The notes beneath the pieces are model-generated. The model saw nothing but the letters and a program-made list of their open reading frames with translations, had not been told where the DNA came from and made no database searches. A DNA stretch of 34,241 bases from an uncultured Butyricimonas sp. (lineage in GTDB: Bacteria; Bacteroidota; Bacteroidia; Bacteroidales; Marinifilaceae): NCBI GenBank assembly GCA_944320555.1, contig CALUHX010000036.1:1-34241 (forward strand), in the 5' to 3' direction. This document shows, piece by piece, positions 1 through 8,215 of this stretch. A program made the position numbers and the translations under genes. Position 1 is the stretch's first letter; each line of letters begins with the position of its first letter.

Positions 1-291
1 ACCGGGTTCGCGTTTTGTCTGGGAAAGATGAAAGGACTTTCGGGAACGGAGTATTGGCTTTGGGGAGTCGGTTTTTTGGCTTGTTTGGCGGCGAGCATGT
101 GTTTGCTGGCCAAGGCGGCGCAGGTTCTGCCTATCGGCACCGCTTATCCCGTGTGGACGGGAATCGGGGCGGTGGGGGCGGTGTTGCTGGGAGTCGTGTT
201 CCTGCATGAGCCGGTCTCTTTCGCCCGGGTGTTTTTTCTTGTCATGTTGATAGCGTCCGTCGTGGGACTGAAGGTGGTGTCCGCTCTTTAA
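1..291 (+). CDS. SMR-family exporter, Gdx/SugE-like (5' truncated by window)
   Basis: This is the C-terminal 96 residues of a small multidrug resistance protein, a four-helix inner-membrane proton antiporter that works as a dual-topology dimer. The frame is open to base 1, so the ATG at 28 is internal and about a dozen N-terminal residues, including the essential glutamate of helix 1, lie outside the window. The stretch GTAYPVWTGIGAVGA matches the helix 3 signature of the family, and the variant with VWTGIGAVG is typical of the SugE/Gdx branch, whose characterised members export guanidinium. Substrate here is inferred only. The stop codon overlaps the stop of the convergent sigma gene by a few bases. 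SMR genes often occur as adjacent pairs, and a partner may lie just upstream of the window. Confidence 0.85.
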   Translation, partial: TGFAFCLGKMKGLSGTEYWLWGVGFLACLAASMCLLAKAAQVLPIGTAYPVWTGIGAVGAVLLGVVFLHEPVSFARVFFLVMLIASVVGLKVVSAL

Positions 292-827
292 AAGAGGAAC
301 AGGTAGAGGCGTCCGAGTTTTTCTTTCAGAATCCGCCGGGCGATTTGTTTGTGTTTCTTGACTGTCTCGACGGCGATGTTCAGCTTCTTGGCTATTTCTT
401 GGGCGGACAGGCCGTCGAGCATGTGCGAGAACACTTGCCTGCTGGCGGGCGGAAGGTCTTCCAGCGCTTTCATGGCGAGGCGGAACGACTCTTCTTTGAT
501 GTAATTGTTCATGTCTTCAGTGGGCATGTTCTCGGCGTAGTCGCGGAGTGCGTCCGAGTGTGTTTTTGCGTCGCGGAGGTGGTTGAAGCATCTGAAGCGG
601 ACCATTTGGTAAAGGTAGGCGGAGAGGTCTTCAATCTTCGCGAGCGATTCTCTGGTTTCCCATATCCGGACGAACACGTCTTGCACGATGTCCTCCGCGG
701 TTTCTTTGGAAACGACGTATCTGCACCCGAAAGAGACGAGTGCGGGGTAATACTCGACGAATAGCGCTTGGAACGCTTTTTCGTCGCCGCGGGCCAGTGC
801 CTGGATGTCTATCGGGTTGTCAGCCAT
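288..827 (-). CDS. RNA polymerase ECF sigma-70 factor, orphan
   Basis: A 179-residue extracytoplasmic-function sigma factor. The sigma-2 region carries the core-binding and -10 recognition segment (ETAEDIVQDVFVRIWE, about residues 45-60), and the C-terminal sigma-4 region has the helix-turn-helix LSAQEIAKKLNIAVETVKKH. The ATG at 827 is preferred over an upstream in-frame start because the domain begins immediately after it and a Bacteroidota-type promoter lies between the two candidates. Bacteroidota ECF factors of this kind normally sit next to a FecR-type anti-sigma gene, but here the downstream neighbour is a convergent SMR gene and the upstream one is fba. It could be the missing partner of the FecR at 11027, which is inference from proximity only. 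Confidence 0.93.
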   Translation of the reverse strand: MADNPIDIQALARGDEKAFQALFVEYYPALVSFGCRYVVSKETAEDIVQDVFVRIWETRESLAKIEDLSAYLYQMVRFRCFNHLRDAKTHSDALRDYAENMPTEDMNNYIKEESFRLAMKALEDLPPASRQVFSHMLDGLSAQEIAKKLNIAVETVKKHKQIARRILKEKLGRLYLFLF

Positions 828-848
828 AAACGAGTTTTTATTTATGAA

Positions 849-880
849 CAAAAATAAAAGAATTAATTCCACGAGACAAG
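849..880 (-). promoter_or_regulatory. Candidate promoter of the first ECF sigma gene
   Basis: On the minus strand TATTTTTG (856-849) matches the Bacteroidota -7 consensus TAnnTTTG. A CTTG (880-877) lies 20 bases upstream and is a one-mismatch -33 box. The predicted RNA would start near 842, leaving a leader of about 15 bases before the ATG at 827. Confidence 0.55.
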
Positions 881-912
881 TGAACGGGTGTAAATAACGT
901 GTTTCGGGGCAT

Positions 913-948
913 AAAAAAGAAGATGTGCCGTCTCGGGCACACCTTCTT
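913..948 (-). terminator. Rho-independent terminator of fba
   Basis: The arms at 917-929 and 936-948 (AAGAAGATGTGCC and GGCACACCTTCTT) form a 13-bp stem with one mismatch and a 6-base loop. A run of A at 913-918 becomes the U tract on the minus-strand transcript. It lies 25 bases past the aldolase stop codon. Confidence 0.85.
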
Positions 949-972
949 GGCCGGTTTCTTTATTGTCGGATT

Positions 973-1968
973 TTATTCCACTCTCCATGCGCTGCCCAAA
1001 ACGTTGATGGTTTTGTGCTTGTAAAGCTCTTTCAATGCGTCGCGGGCCGGGCCGAGATATTTGCGCGGGTCGAATTCGGCCGGCTTGGTCGCCATTACTT
1101 CGCGGATGGCGGCGGTCATGGCCAGGCGGCCGTCGGAGTCAATGTTTATTTTGCAGACGGCGGAAGTGGCGGCCTTGCGCAGCTGGTCTTCCGGGATGCC
1201 CACGGCGTCTTTCAACGCTCCGCCATACTTGTTGATGATTGCCACCTTGTCCTGCGGAACGGACGATGCCCCGTGCAGCACGATGGGGAAACCGGGAATG
1301 CGGCGTTCGATTTCTTCCAGGATGTCGAAACGCAAGGGTGGGGGCACCAATATGCCGTCGGCGTTGCGCGTGCATTGTTCCGGTTTGAATTTGTTGGCTC
1401 CGTGGGAAGTGCCGATGGAGATGGCCAAGGAGTCCACTCCGGTCTTTTTCACGAAATCTTCCACGAGGTCGGGACTTGTGTACACGCTCTTGGCGGCTTC
1501 CACGTCGTCCTCGATTCCGGCCAGCACGCCCAGCTCGCCTTCCACCGTCACGTCAAACTGGTGGGCGTAGTCGACCACTTTCTTGGTCAGGGCCACGTTC
1601 TCGTCATACGGGAGCGCGGAGCCGTCTATCATCACGGACGAAAAGCCCATTTCGATGCAAGACACGCACAGCTCGAACGAGTTCCCGTGGTCGAGGTGCA
1701 AGCAGATGGGAATGTTGCAACCGAGTTCTTTGGCGTATTCCACGGCGCCTTGTGCCATGTAGCGCAGGATGGTTTGGTTGGCGTACTTGCGCGCTCCGCT
1801 GGACACTTGCAGTATCACGGGAGATTTCGTTTCCACGCAAGCGCTGATGATTGCCTGCATTTGCTCCATGTTGTTGAAATTGAATGCCGGGATGGCGTAT
1901 TTGCCTTCCATGGCCTTCTTGAACATTTCTCTGGTGTTGACCAGTCCTAAGTCTTTGTAATTAACCAT
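973..1968 (-). CDS. fba: Class II fructose-bisphosphate aldolase
   Basis: A 331-residue zinc-dependent aldolase that interconverts fructose 1,6-bisphosphate with dihydroxyacetone phosphate and glyceraldehyde 3-phosphate in glycolysis and gluconeogenesis. Class II markers are all visible: AIPAFNFNN near the N-terminus, the metal-binding CLHLDHG, the VEGELGVLAG segment, the phosphate-binding SIGTSHGANK, and IVLHGASSVP. The start MVNYKDLGLVN is chosen because it matches the usual Bacteroidales N-terminus. An ATG two codons upstream (1974) is the alternative, and a longer TTG start at 1998 would overlap the promoter -7 box. The gene is monocistronic, with its own promoter and a strong terminator. 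Confidence 0.96.
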   Translation of the reverse strand: MVNYKDLGLVNTREMFKKAMEGKYAIPAFNFNNMEQMQAIISACVETKSPVILQVSSGARKYANQTILRYMAQGAVEYAKELGCNIPICLHLDHGNSFELCVSCIEMGFSSVMIDGSALPYDENVALTKKVVDYAHQFDVTVEGELGVLAGIEDDVEAAKSVYTSPDLVEDFVKKTGVDSLAISIGTSHGANKFKPEQCTRNADGILVPPPLRFDILEEIERRIPGFPIVLHGASSVPQDKVAIINKYGGALKDAVGIPEDQLRKAATSAVCKINIDSDGRLAMTAAIREVMATKPAEFDPRKYLGPARDALKELYKHKTINVLGSAWRVE

Positions 1969-1995
1969 TGCCATAATATGTTTTGATATCTTCGA

Positions 1996-2003
1996 CAAAG
2001 GTA
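1996..2003 (-). promoter_or_regulatory. Promoter -7 box of fba
   Basis: TACCTTTG on the minus strand fits TAnnTTTG exactly and sits 22-28 bases upstream of the candidate ATGs. No clear TTTG -33 box is seen at the usual spacing. Confidence 0.5.
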
Positions 2004-2065
2004 GTAATTAAAATGAGAGTATCGTCATTTGGCGAGGAAAATATAAAACGTTTGCATCTTTTGAT

Positions 2066-2085
2066 TACGCAAACTCTTTTGCGTA
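2066..2085. other. Perfect inverted repeat between ung and fba
   Basis: TACGCAAA (2066-2073) and TTTGCGTA (2078-2085) form a perfect 8-bp stem with the four-base loop CTCT. It follows the ung stop by about 25 bases and precedes the fba promoter. There is no strong T tract on the minus strand after it, so it may be a weak terminator of the cysS-QC-ung operon or an operator for fba. Confidence 0.5.
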
Positions 2086-2108
2086 GGTGTTTTTAATTGT
2101 TTTTTAGA

Positions 2109-2777
2109 TTACCATTGAATCTCGCTCATGCCGTGCGCGCGCAGATAGGCGTTGGCCTGGCTGAAATGGTGGTTGCCGAACCAGCCGCCGCGGTTGGCCG
2201 ACAGCGGGGAGGGATGCACGCTTTTCAGCACGAGGTGGCGGCTCGTGTCGATGAACGCCCCTTTGCGTTGGGCGTAGGCTCCCCACAGCAAAAACACCAG
2301 ATGCTCTTTCCGGGCTGCGAGTTCCCGGATGACGGCGTCCGTGAACGTTTCCCAGCCTCGGTTTTGGTGGGAGCCTGCTTGGTGGGCGCGGACGGTCAAT
2401 GTGGCGTTCAGTAGCAGCACGCCTTGGTCCGCCCAGCGTTCCAGATTGCCGGATGTCGGGATGGGAGTGCCCAGGTCGTTGTGGATTTCTTTGAAAATGT
2501 TTTGCAACGAGGGAGGCTGCTCTATGCCTTCCGGCACCGAGAAGCACAGGCCGTGGGCTTGGCCCGAGCCGTGATAGGGGTCTTGGCCCAGAATGACCAC
2601 CTTCGTCTTGTCCACCGGACAGTGGTTGAAAGCGTTGAAGATGAGTTTCCCGGGGGGATATATGCGTGTCGTGTGGTATTCGTTTTTCACGAATTGGATG
2701 AGTTCCGAGAAATAGGGCTTGTCGAATTCCTCTTGTAATAATTCCTTCCACGAGGGTTCTATCTTCACGTCCGTCAT
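2109..2777 (-). CDS. ung: Uracil-DNA glycosylase, family 1
   Basis: A 222-residue enzyme that removes uracil from DNA in base-excision repair. The water-activating loop GQDPYH is at residues 64-69 with catalytic Asp66, and the DNA-intercalation loop HPSPLS starts at His188. These positions are close to Asp64 and His187 of the E. coli enzyme. The internal uracil-binding [10 protein letters not shown] is also present. Start [10 protein letters not shown] is preferred because a longer in-frame start (2822) would run back into the upstream gene. It is the last gene of a minus-strand operon, 11 bases after the glutaminyl cyclase stop. Confidence 0.97.
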   Translation of the reverse strand: MTDVKIEPSWKELLQEEFDKPYFSELIQFVKNEYHTTRIYPPGKLIFNAFNHCPVDKTKVVILGQDPYHGSGQAHGLCFSVPEGIEQPPSLQNIFKEIHNDLGTPIPTSGNLERWADQGVLLLNATLTVRAHQAGSHQNRGWETFTDAVIRELAARKEHLVFLLWGAYAQRKGAFIDTSRHLVLKSVHPSPLSANRGGWFGNHHFSQANAYLRAHGMSEIQW

Positions 2778-2788
2778 AATGCGATGGG

Positions 2789-3895
2789 TTATTTGATTTT
2801 TATTTCGAACAATTTCGGCCAATGCTTTCCGGTCACGTAAATTGTGCCTTTCTGCTCGTTATAGGCGATTCCGTTCAGCACGTCGTCGTCCGAGTCCAGT
2901 CTCGCCTTCTCTGCCGCGGTCAGCAGGTCGGGCAGGAGAAGCTCCTCCGTCACGGCTCCTGTTTTCGGGTTGATGACGACAATCCTGTCCGTGAGCCACA
3001 CGTTGGCCCATATTTTTCCGTTGATATATTCCAGTTCGTTCAGATTCGTCACGGCTCCCTTGTTGTCATATACCTCGATGGTTTTGAGGATGGAGAAGGA
3101 GTCGGGGTCCAGAAGGTAGAGTTTGTGGCTTCCGTCGCTCATGACCAGGGTGTCGCCCATCGTGGTCAGGCCCCAGCCTTGGGAATCGTAATCAAAAGTG
3201 GTTTCCAAGGCGAAACTTGAGATGTCGTACACGAATCCTTTGCGGGAGGTCCAGGTCAATTGGAAGATTTTGTCCTTGTATATGGTGATGCCTTCACCGA
3301 AATATTGGCTTTCCAGGCTCAGCACGGAGAGAATCTTGTCTTTTTCGAGGTCGACTTTCCTTAATGTGGACTCTCCGTAAAGGCCCGTCCCCTCGTAAAT
3401 GTAGCCCTCGTGGAAAATCAGGCCTTGCGTGGAAGCGTCCGGTGCGTGGCGGTAAGTCTTCACGAGCTCGTATCCCAATTTCCGGGGAGCTTCTCCCGGC
3501 TGGACGACGAAGGACTGCGTGGCCACCCCTTGGCGGTTGTCGGAATGGAATGCGATAAGTTTCAGATTGTTCCTTCCGCATTTGGTCTCCGGTATCTTAA
3601 ATTGGAATTCCCGCTCCGTGCTGTCGAGCCGGGCGATGAGCCGCTGGTTGAAAAACACGTGGGCGGAATCCACAACGTACCGGCGGTTGTTGGCGAACGA
3701 CACGGTGGTTTCCTCGCCGTAGCGGCAAGTGTCGTACTTCATGGGGTAGACGAATTGCACGCTTTTCACGTACCGCGGGCCTTTTTCCGCATCTCCTTGT
3801 TCCGTTGCGGGAGGCGTCTTTCCTTCCTGCTCGGTCGTCTTCTTCCCGTTACAGGAAAAAAGCGCGATGAGCAGGAAAGCGAGCGCGAGCCGCAT
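2789..3895 (-). CDS. Glutaminyl-peptide cyclotransferase lipoprotein
   Basis: A 368-residue lipoprotein of the bacterial glutaminyl cyclase family (beta-propeller type, Glu_cyclase_2), which converts N-terminal glutamine of peptides to pyroglutamate. The start [15 protein letters not shown] gives a clean lipoprotein signal peptide with the lipidated Cys at residue 15, followed by a polar linker rich in Lys, Glu and Thr. The propeller begins near residue 140 ([12 protein letters not shown]) and contains the family phrases [36 protein letters not shown] and LNGIAY. It would act in the periplasm or at the outer membrane. It lies 5 bases after cysS and 11 bases before ung, so the three are probably cotranscribed. 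A start at 3922 inside cysS is possible but would spoil the signal peptide. Confidence 0.88.
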   Translation of the reverse strand: MRLALAFLLIALFSCNGKKTTEQEGKTPPATEQGDAEKGPRYVKSVQFVYPMKYDTCRYGEETTVSFANNRRYVVDSAHVFFNQRLIARLDSTEREFQFKIPETKCGRNNLKLIAFHSDNRQGVATQSFVVQPGEAPRKLGYELVKTYRHAPDASTQGLIFHEGYIYEGTGLYGESTLRKVDLEKDKILSVLSLESQYFGEGITIYKDKIFQLTWTSRKGFVYDISSFALETTFDYDSQGWGLTTMGDTLVMSDGSHKLYLLDPDSFSILKTIEVYDNKGAVTNLNELEYINGKIWANVWLTDRIVVINPKTGAVTEELLLPDLLTAAEKARLDSDDDVLNGIAYNEQKGTIYVTGKHWPKLFEIKIK

Positions 3896-3900
3896 TGGTT

Positions 3901-5376
3901 TTAATCTTCCAGCAAACTCCATTCGTATCCCTCTTTTGTGTCTTTGATTTGGATGCCGGCGTTCTTCAGCTCGTCCCGGATGCGGTCGGAGGTGGTCCAG
4001 TCCTTGTTGGCTCTGGCCGCCTTGCGCACGTTCATCATGGCGTCGATGACTTTGCCCAACGCCTCGTTGCTGGCGTTGTTGTCCGTCTCGCTTTGCAGTC
4101 CCAGAATGTCGAACACGAAATCGTGGAACAACCGCTTCAGCTTGTCCAGATTCTCCTCGTTGATTTTTTCATGTCCGGCCGCGATGGAGTTGATGACGCG
4201 TACGCCTTCAAACAGGTGGGAAATCAGCACGGGCGTGTTTAGATCGTCGTTTATGGCTTCGAAACAATTGTTCTTCAGCGTTTCAATGTCCACCGTGTTT
4301 TCGTTTGACGGTTTCAGTTTGTCGAGTTGTCTCACGGCGGCCATTAGTCTTTCGTACCCTTTCTCCGCGGCTTTCAGCGCCTCGTTGGAAAAGTCCAGCG
4401 GGCTGCGGTAGTGGGCCTGCAGGATGAAAAAGCGCACGGTCATCGGCGTGTAGGCTTGTTCCAGCACGTCGTTTTCTCCCGAAAACAATTGGTCGAGCGT
4501 GATGAAATTGCCCAACGATTTCCCCATCTTCTGCCCGTTGATGGTCACCATGTTGTTGTGCATCCAATAACGCACGGCGTCGTGTCCGCACGCTGCTGTG
4601 CTTTGGGCGATTTCGCATTCGTGGTGGGGGAATTGCAGGTCCAGCCCTCCTCCGTGGATGTCGAACCGGTCGCCCAGATACTTCTGGCTCATGCACGAGC
4701 ATTCCAGGTGCCATCCCGGGAAACCTTCTCCCCACGGCGACGGCCACCGCATGATGTGTTCCGGGGCGGCCTTTTTCCACAGGGCGAAGTCGAACGGGTT
4801 GCGTTTCTCCTGCTGGCCGTCCAGTCTGCGCGTGTTGGCGAAAAGTTCCTCTATTTTTCGTCCGGAAAGTTTTCCGTAATGGTATTTTTGGTTGTAACGC
4901 TCCACATCGAAATAGACGTTTCCTTCGCTTTCATAGGCGAAGCCGTTGGCCATGATTTGCTTGATCATCTCCTGCTGCTCGATGATGTGGCCGGACGCGT
5001 GCGGCTCGATGCTGGGCGGCAGGGTGTTCAGCTGCGTCATGTTTTTGTGGTAGCGGATGGTGTATTCCTGCACCACTTCCATGGGTTCCAGTTGCTCCAG
5101 CTTGGCTTTTTTGGCAATTTTGTCTTCCCCCTCGTCCGCGTCGTTCACCAAGTGGCCCACGTCTGTGATGTTGCGCACATACCGCACCTTGTAGCCCAGG
5201 TGGCGCAGATAGCGGAACAGCAGGTCGAATGTGATTGCCGGCCGGGCGTGTCCCAAATGGGCGTCCCCGTACACGGTGGGGCCGCACACGTACATCCCCA
5301 CGAAAGGCGGGTTCAGCGGCTCAAACAATTCTTTTTTACGGCTTAGCGTGTTGTATATGACCAGTTTGTTTTCCAT
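3901..5376 (-). CDS. cysS: Cysteinyl-tRNA synthetase
   Basis: A 491-residue class I aminoacyl-tRNA synthetase that charges tRNA-Cys in the cytoplasm. The catalytic core shows [15 protein letters not shown] at residues 31-45, containing the HIGH-type motif (HLGH) and the first zinc-binding Cys, then [10 protein letters not shown] and [14 protein letters not shown] with the other zinc ligands, and the KMSKS-type loop as KMGKS. The C-terminal anticodon-binding helical region includes DDLNTPV and the DRIRDEL segment. Start [11 protein letters not shown] is chosen because upstream in-frame codons overlap the promoter. It is the first gene of the cysS–glutaminyl cyclase–ung operon and is divergent from the second ECF sigma gene. 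Confidence 0.97.
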   Translation of the reverse strand: MENKLVIYNTLSRKKELFEPLNPPFVGMYVCGPTVYGDAHLGHARPAITFDLLFRYLRHLGYKVRYVRNITDVGHLVNDADEGEDKIAKKAKLEQLEPMEVVQEYTIRYHKNMTQLNTLPPSIEPHASGHIIEQQEMIKQIMANGFAYESEGNVYFDVERYNQKYHYGKLSGRKIEELFANTRRLDGQQEKRNPFDFALWKKAAPEHIMRWPSPWGEGFPGWHLECSCMSQKYLGDRFDIHGGGLDLQFPHHECEIAQSTAACGHDAVRYWMHNNMVTINGQKMGKSLGNFITLDQLFSGENDVLEQAYTPMTVRFFILQAHYRSPLDFSNEALKAAEKGYERLMAAVRQLDKLKPSNENTVDIETLKNNCFEAINDDLNTPVLISHLFEGVRVINSIAAGHEKINEENLDKLKRLFHDFVFDILGLQSETDNNASNEALGKVIDAMMNVRKAARANKDWTTSDRIRDELKNAGIQIKDTKEGYEWSLLED

Positions 5377-5397
5377 AATCCACATTTTTAATTTCCA

Positions 5398-5405
5398 CAA
5401 AAGTA
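5398..5405 (-). promoter_or_regulatory. Promoter -7 box of the cysS operon
   Basis: TACTTTTG on the minus strand matches TAnnTTTG and lies 22 bases upstream of the cysS ATG. A TTTG occurs further upstream at about 30 bases spacing, which is too far, so the -33 element is not identified. Confidence 0.5.
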
Positions 5406-5486
5406 GTAAAATAATCCGATACTTCTTGTTTTTTCCAAAAGAGAAATATGCGGCCTGAGATTCGGTTTGTCGGGAAATAGGGAATG

Positions 5487-5517
5487 TTTGTGCGGATGGT
5501 TATTTTTATTAATTTTG
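5487..5517 (+). promoter_or_regulatory. Promoter of the second ECF sigma gene
   Basis: A perfect TTTG (5487-5490) and TAATTTTG (5510-5517) are separated by 19 bases, the textbook Bacteroidota housekeeping arrangement. The start codon is 22 bases downstream, after a purine-rich AAGGAAG. Confidence 0.75.
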
Positions 5518-5539
5518 TGACCACAAGGAAGATTGTTTT

Positions 5540-6136
5540 ATGCCAATGAGTGATGAAAAAATATTGACCGCCTTGTCGGCCGACAAAAGGGAAGGTGTGC
5601 GGTTGCTGTTTGAACGCTACTACCGCCCGTTGGTCCTGTTTGCGGGGGAACTGCTGGAGGACCAAGTGGAGGCGGAGGACATCGTTCAGGATTTTTTCGT
5701 GAACCTGTGGGAGGACGACTATCTGCTTCGTATTAAAGCCAATGCGTTGAGTTCTTATATGTTCGTGTCCGTTCGTAACCGTTGCTACACACATCTGCGG
5801 CGGAATGACATCCTGCGGAACAAGGTGGACATTGCGGACATCGATGTGGCCGCCGACTCGGCCGCCGCCTTGAGCCAGGAAATCGTGGACCGCGTGACGG
5901 TCGAGATAAACAAGCTGCCCGCACAGACGGCCAAGGTGCTTTCCTGTGTCCTGCTGGACGACATGAAATATCAAGAATGCGCTGCCAGCCTGGATATTTC
6001 CGTCAACACTGTGAAATCCCTCCTCCGCGTCGGCATGGCCGCCCTCCGCGAGGCCATGAAAGGCGACCGGGACCTCGTCCTCTTGCACATATTCTGCTAT
6101 TCCCGCGTTCTGCCTCCCGACACTCTGCTCGTTTGA
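5540..6136 (+). CDS. RNA polymerase ECF sigma-70 factor, orphan
   Basis: A 198-residue ECF sigma factor. Sigma region 2 is LFERYYRPLVLFAGELL followed by AEDIVQDFFVNLWED (about residues 28-65), and region 4 has the helix-turn-helix MKYQECAASLDISVNTVKSLL. The ATG at 5546 two codons later is an equally possible start. It has a housekeeping-type promoter of its own, is divergent from cysS and convergent with lutC, so no anti-sigma gene is linked to it. The last 25 residues are hydrophobic and unrelated to the usual short tail. Like the sigma factor at 288-827, it is a candidate partner for the unpaired FecR at 11027, which cannot be decided from sequence alone. Confidence 0.93.
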   Translation: MPMSDEKILTALSADKREGVRLLFERYYRPLVLFAGELLEDQVEAEDIVQDFFVNLWEDDYLLRIKANALSSYMFVSVRNRCYTHLRRNDILRNKVDIADIDVAADSAAALSQEIVDRVTVEINKLPAQTAKVLSCVLLDDMKYQECAASLDISVNTVKSLLRVGMAALREAMKGDRDLVLLHIFCYSRVLPPDTLLV

Positions 6137-6228
6137 CCTTGCCTTCCCGGCATGAATCGCCCTTTCCCTATGGGTGGCGTTGGCCACATTTCGACACAGT
6201 TCCGCTATGCGGCTTCCGGGGCGGATTG

Positions 6229-6807
6229 TCATTCGAGAATGACCGTCACGGACCGCGCGCCGTGGGCTCCGATGACGAGGGCCTGCTCGATGTCGGCGGT
6301 TTTGGAAGGACCGGCGATGAAACAGCCGTAGCCATAGTCGTCAAATCCCGGTCGGGCGTAGGCTTCGTGCATGTTGTTCACGAGGTTGTCGCGGTTTAGG
6401 AGAATCACCAAGGCTTCCGATATGAAAAACAAAGCCTTGTGACGGGTCTGTTGTTTTATCCAGACCATGCCGTTCTCCAACACGCCGAATTCTCCGCGGA
6501 TGACGGCGACGTCCGTGCCGTTCAATTCCCGCGGGTCTTCCAGCAAATCCGGGTTCACTGTTGCGCAGTTGATTCCGGGCAGGTTGGAGGCGATGGTCTT
6601 GGCCTCGGGATAGGTCTTGCGGATGATTTCGTTCACGTCCTCGCCCTTTTCCAGTAGAACACTGTTCGCGCCAGCCACTTGCAGGATTTTTTGGAACTGC
6701 TCCACAGGGTTCGTGAAAGTCAATGGTTGGAAATCCGCTTCCGGGCGCGGTTCCGGCTTGATGGCGTTTTGTTTCAAACGGGCCAGTATTTCATCTCTGC
6801 TGCTCAT
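6229..6807 (-). CDS. lutC: Lactate utilization protein C (LUD domain)
   Basis: A 192-residue protein of the LutC/LldG (LUD, DUF162) family, a subunit of the LutABC complex that oxidises L-lactate to pyruvate in the cytoplasm. Family features are the N-terminal SSRDEILARLK, the central AVIRGEFGVLENGMVW, and the C-terminal FIAGPSKTADIEQALVIGAHG, which resembles the nucleotide- or substrate-binding end of LUD proteins. It is the last gene of the minus-strand lactate operon, 24 bases after lutB, and ends convergently with the sigma gene at 5540-6136. I see no strong terminator in the roughly 90 bases between the two genes. Confidence 0.93.
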   Translation of the reverse strand: MSSRDEILARLKQNAIKPEPRPEADFQPLTFTNPVEQFQKILQVAGANSVLLEKGEDVNEIIRKTYPEAKTIASNLPGINCATVNPDLLEDPRELNGTDVAVIRGEFGVLENGMVWIKQQTRHKALFFISEALVILLNRDNLVNNMHEAYARPGFDDYGYGCFIAGPSKTADIEQALVIGAHGARSVTVILE

Positions 6808-6831
6808 GTTTTGTCGAATTTATGATTGATA

Positions 6832-8196
6832 TTATTTAACTTCGCCTTTTTTCCACATTTCGTTGAATGTCTCCGGGGCGAAATCCGGCAGTTCCCGCCC
6901 GATTCCCCAGGCGTCGAGGGAGTTGTAGAGGACGAAGCGCGGCATCTTCTCGGCCAGACGTCCGGCTTTGATGGCGGAGTAGAACATGGCTGGGTGCTCC
7001 ATGACGAGCTTCAATCCCTTCACGATGAACTTCTTTTCCGAAGACGCCAGATGAAGCGGGTCCAGTTGTTGCCGCCATTTGTAGATTTGCTCCGCCAAGT
7101 CTATCTTGGCCGGGCAGACATTGGAACAAGAATGGCAAAGCGTGCATGCCGACACGTTGCCCGAGTACTTCTCCGGCGAGCGCAACATTCCCAGATTGAT
7201 GCCGATAGGCCCGGGAATGAAGTAGGAATAGGAATATCCTCCCGTGCGGCGGTAGACGGGGCAGGTGTTGATGCACGAGCCGCAGCGCAGGCATTTCAGC
7301 ATGTTCACATGGTCCGGATTGCCGAGGATGTCGCTTCGCCCGTTGTCCACGATGACGATGTGCATCTCCTGTCCTTCTACCGGCTTCTTGTAGTGGGAGG
7401 TGTAGGTCGTGGAAGGCTGCCCCGTGGCGGAACGGGCCAACAGGCGCACATACAGCGCGAGGGCGTCATAGTCCGGCACCACTTTTTCCATCCCCATGAT
7501 GGCGATATGCACTTTGGGGAACGAGGTGCCCATGTCGGCGTTGCCCTCGTTAGTGCAAACCACGAATGCGCCGGACGAGGCCACGGCGAAATTCACGCCC
7601 GTCATGGCGATGTCGGCGTTCAGGAAATTCTGGCGCAGCGCCTTGCGGGCGGCGTGGGTCAGGTAGGTCGGGTCGCTGTTGCCCGGTTCCGTGTGGAGTT
7701 CCTTCTCGAACACCTTGCCCACTTCCTCCCGCTTGACGTGGATGGCGGGCAGCACGATGTGGCTGGGCGGCGTTCCCATGAACTGCATGATGCGTTCCCC
7801 GAGGTCGCTTTCCACGGCCTCCACGCCCCGCTCCTCGAGGTAGGGGGTCAATCCGCATTCCTCGGACAGCATGGATTTGCTCTTTATCAAGTGCTTGCCG
7901 CCGTGACGCTGGATGATGTCATACACGATGCGGTTGTGCTCCTCCGCATCTTTCGCCCAATGGACGTGCGCGCCGTTGGCGGTGGCGTTGCGTTCGAACA
8001 TTTCAAGGTAGTAGGCCAGATTGCTGATGGTGTGTTTTTTCATCCGGCTGGCCGTTTTGCGCAGGGCTTCCCATTCCGGGACTCCGTGCGCCATCCTGTC
8101 GCGTTTCTCGCGGACGAAGTAGAGCGCCTGGTCGTGCCATGCCGTCCTTTCCCGGTCGGCGATGAATTTTTTTGCGGCTTTAGCGTGCGAACTCAT
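6832..8196 (-). CDS. lutB: Lactate utilization iron-sulfur protein B
   Basis: A 454-residue LutB/LldF protein, the electron-transfer subunit of the L-lactate oxidation complex. The N-terminal two-thirds is a LUD domain (GVNFAVASSGAFVVCTNEGN). It is followed by two ferredoxin-type [4Fe-4S] motifs, CLRCGSCINTCP (about residue 300) and CTLCHSCSNVCP (about residue 350), and a C-terminal DUF3390-like tail (WGIGRELPDFAPETFNEMWK). Spacing of 19 bases from lutA and 24 bases to lutC supports one transcript. No residue expected in the family appears to be missing. Confidence 0.95.
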   Translation of the reverse strand: MSSHAKAAKKFIADRERTAWHDQALYFVREKRDRMAHGVPEWEALRKTASRMKKHTISNLAYYLEMFERNATANGAHVHWAKDAEEHNRIVYDIIQRHGGKHLIKSKSMLSEECGLTPYLEERGVEAVESDLGERIMQFMGTPPSHIVLPAIHVKREEVGKVFEKELHTEPGNSDPTYLTHAARKALRQNFLNADIAMTGVNFAVASSGAFVVCTNEGNADMGTSFPKVHIAIMGMEKVVPDYDALALYVRLLARSATGQPSTTYTSHYKKPVEGQEMHIVIVDNGRSDILGNPDHVNMLKCLRCGSCINTCPVYRRTGGYSYSYFIPGPIGINLGMLRSPEKYSGNVSACTLCHSCSNVCPAKIDLAEQIYKWRQQLDPLHLASSEKKFIVKGLKLVMEHPAMFYSAIKAGRLAEKMPRFVLYNSLDAWGIGRELPDFAPETFNEMWKKGEVK

Positions 8197-8215
8197 ATTT
8201 TGTTTGGTTTTAAGA

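Noticed and set aside
925-1950. A plus-strand open frame opposite fba
   Set aside because: The aldolase on the other strand is unambiguous. The plus-strand product has no known motif and no promoter or ribosome site.
6137-6228. Terminator between the convergent sigma and lutC genes
   Set aside because: Only short stems (for example CCGC-TAT-GCGG) without T tracts were found.
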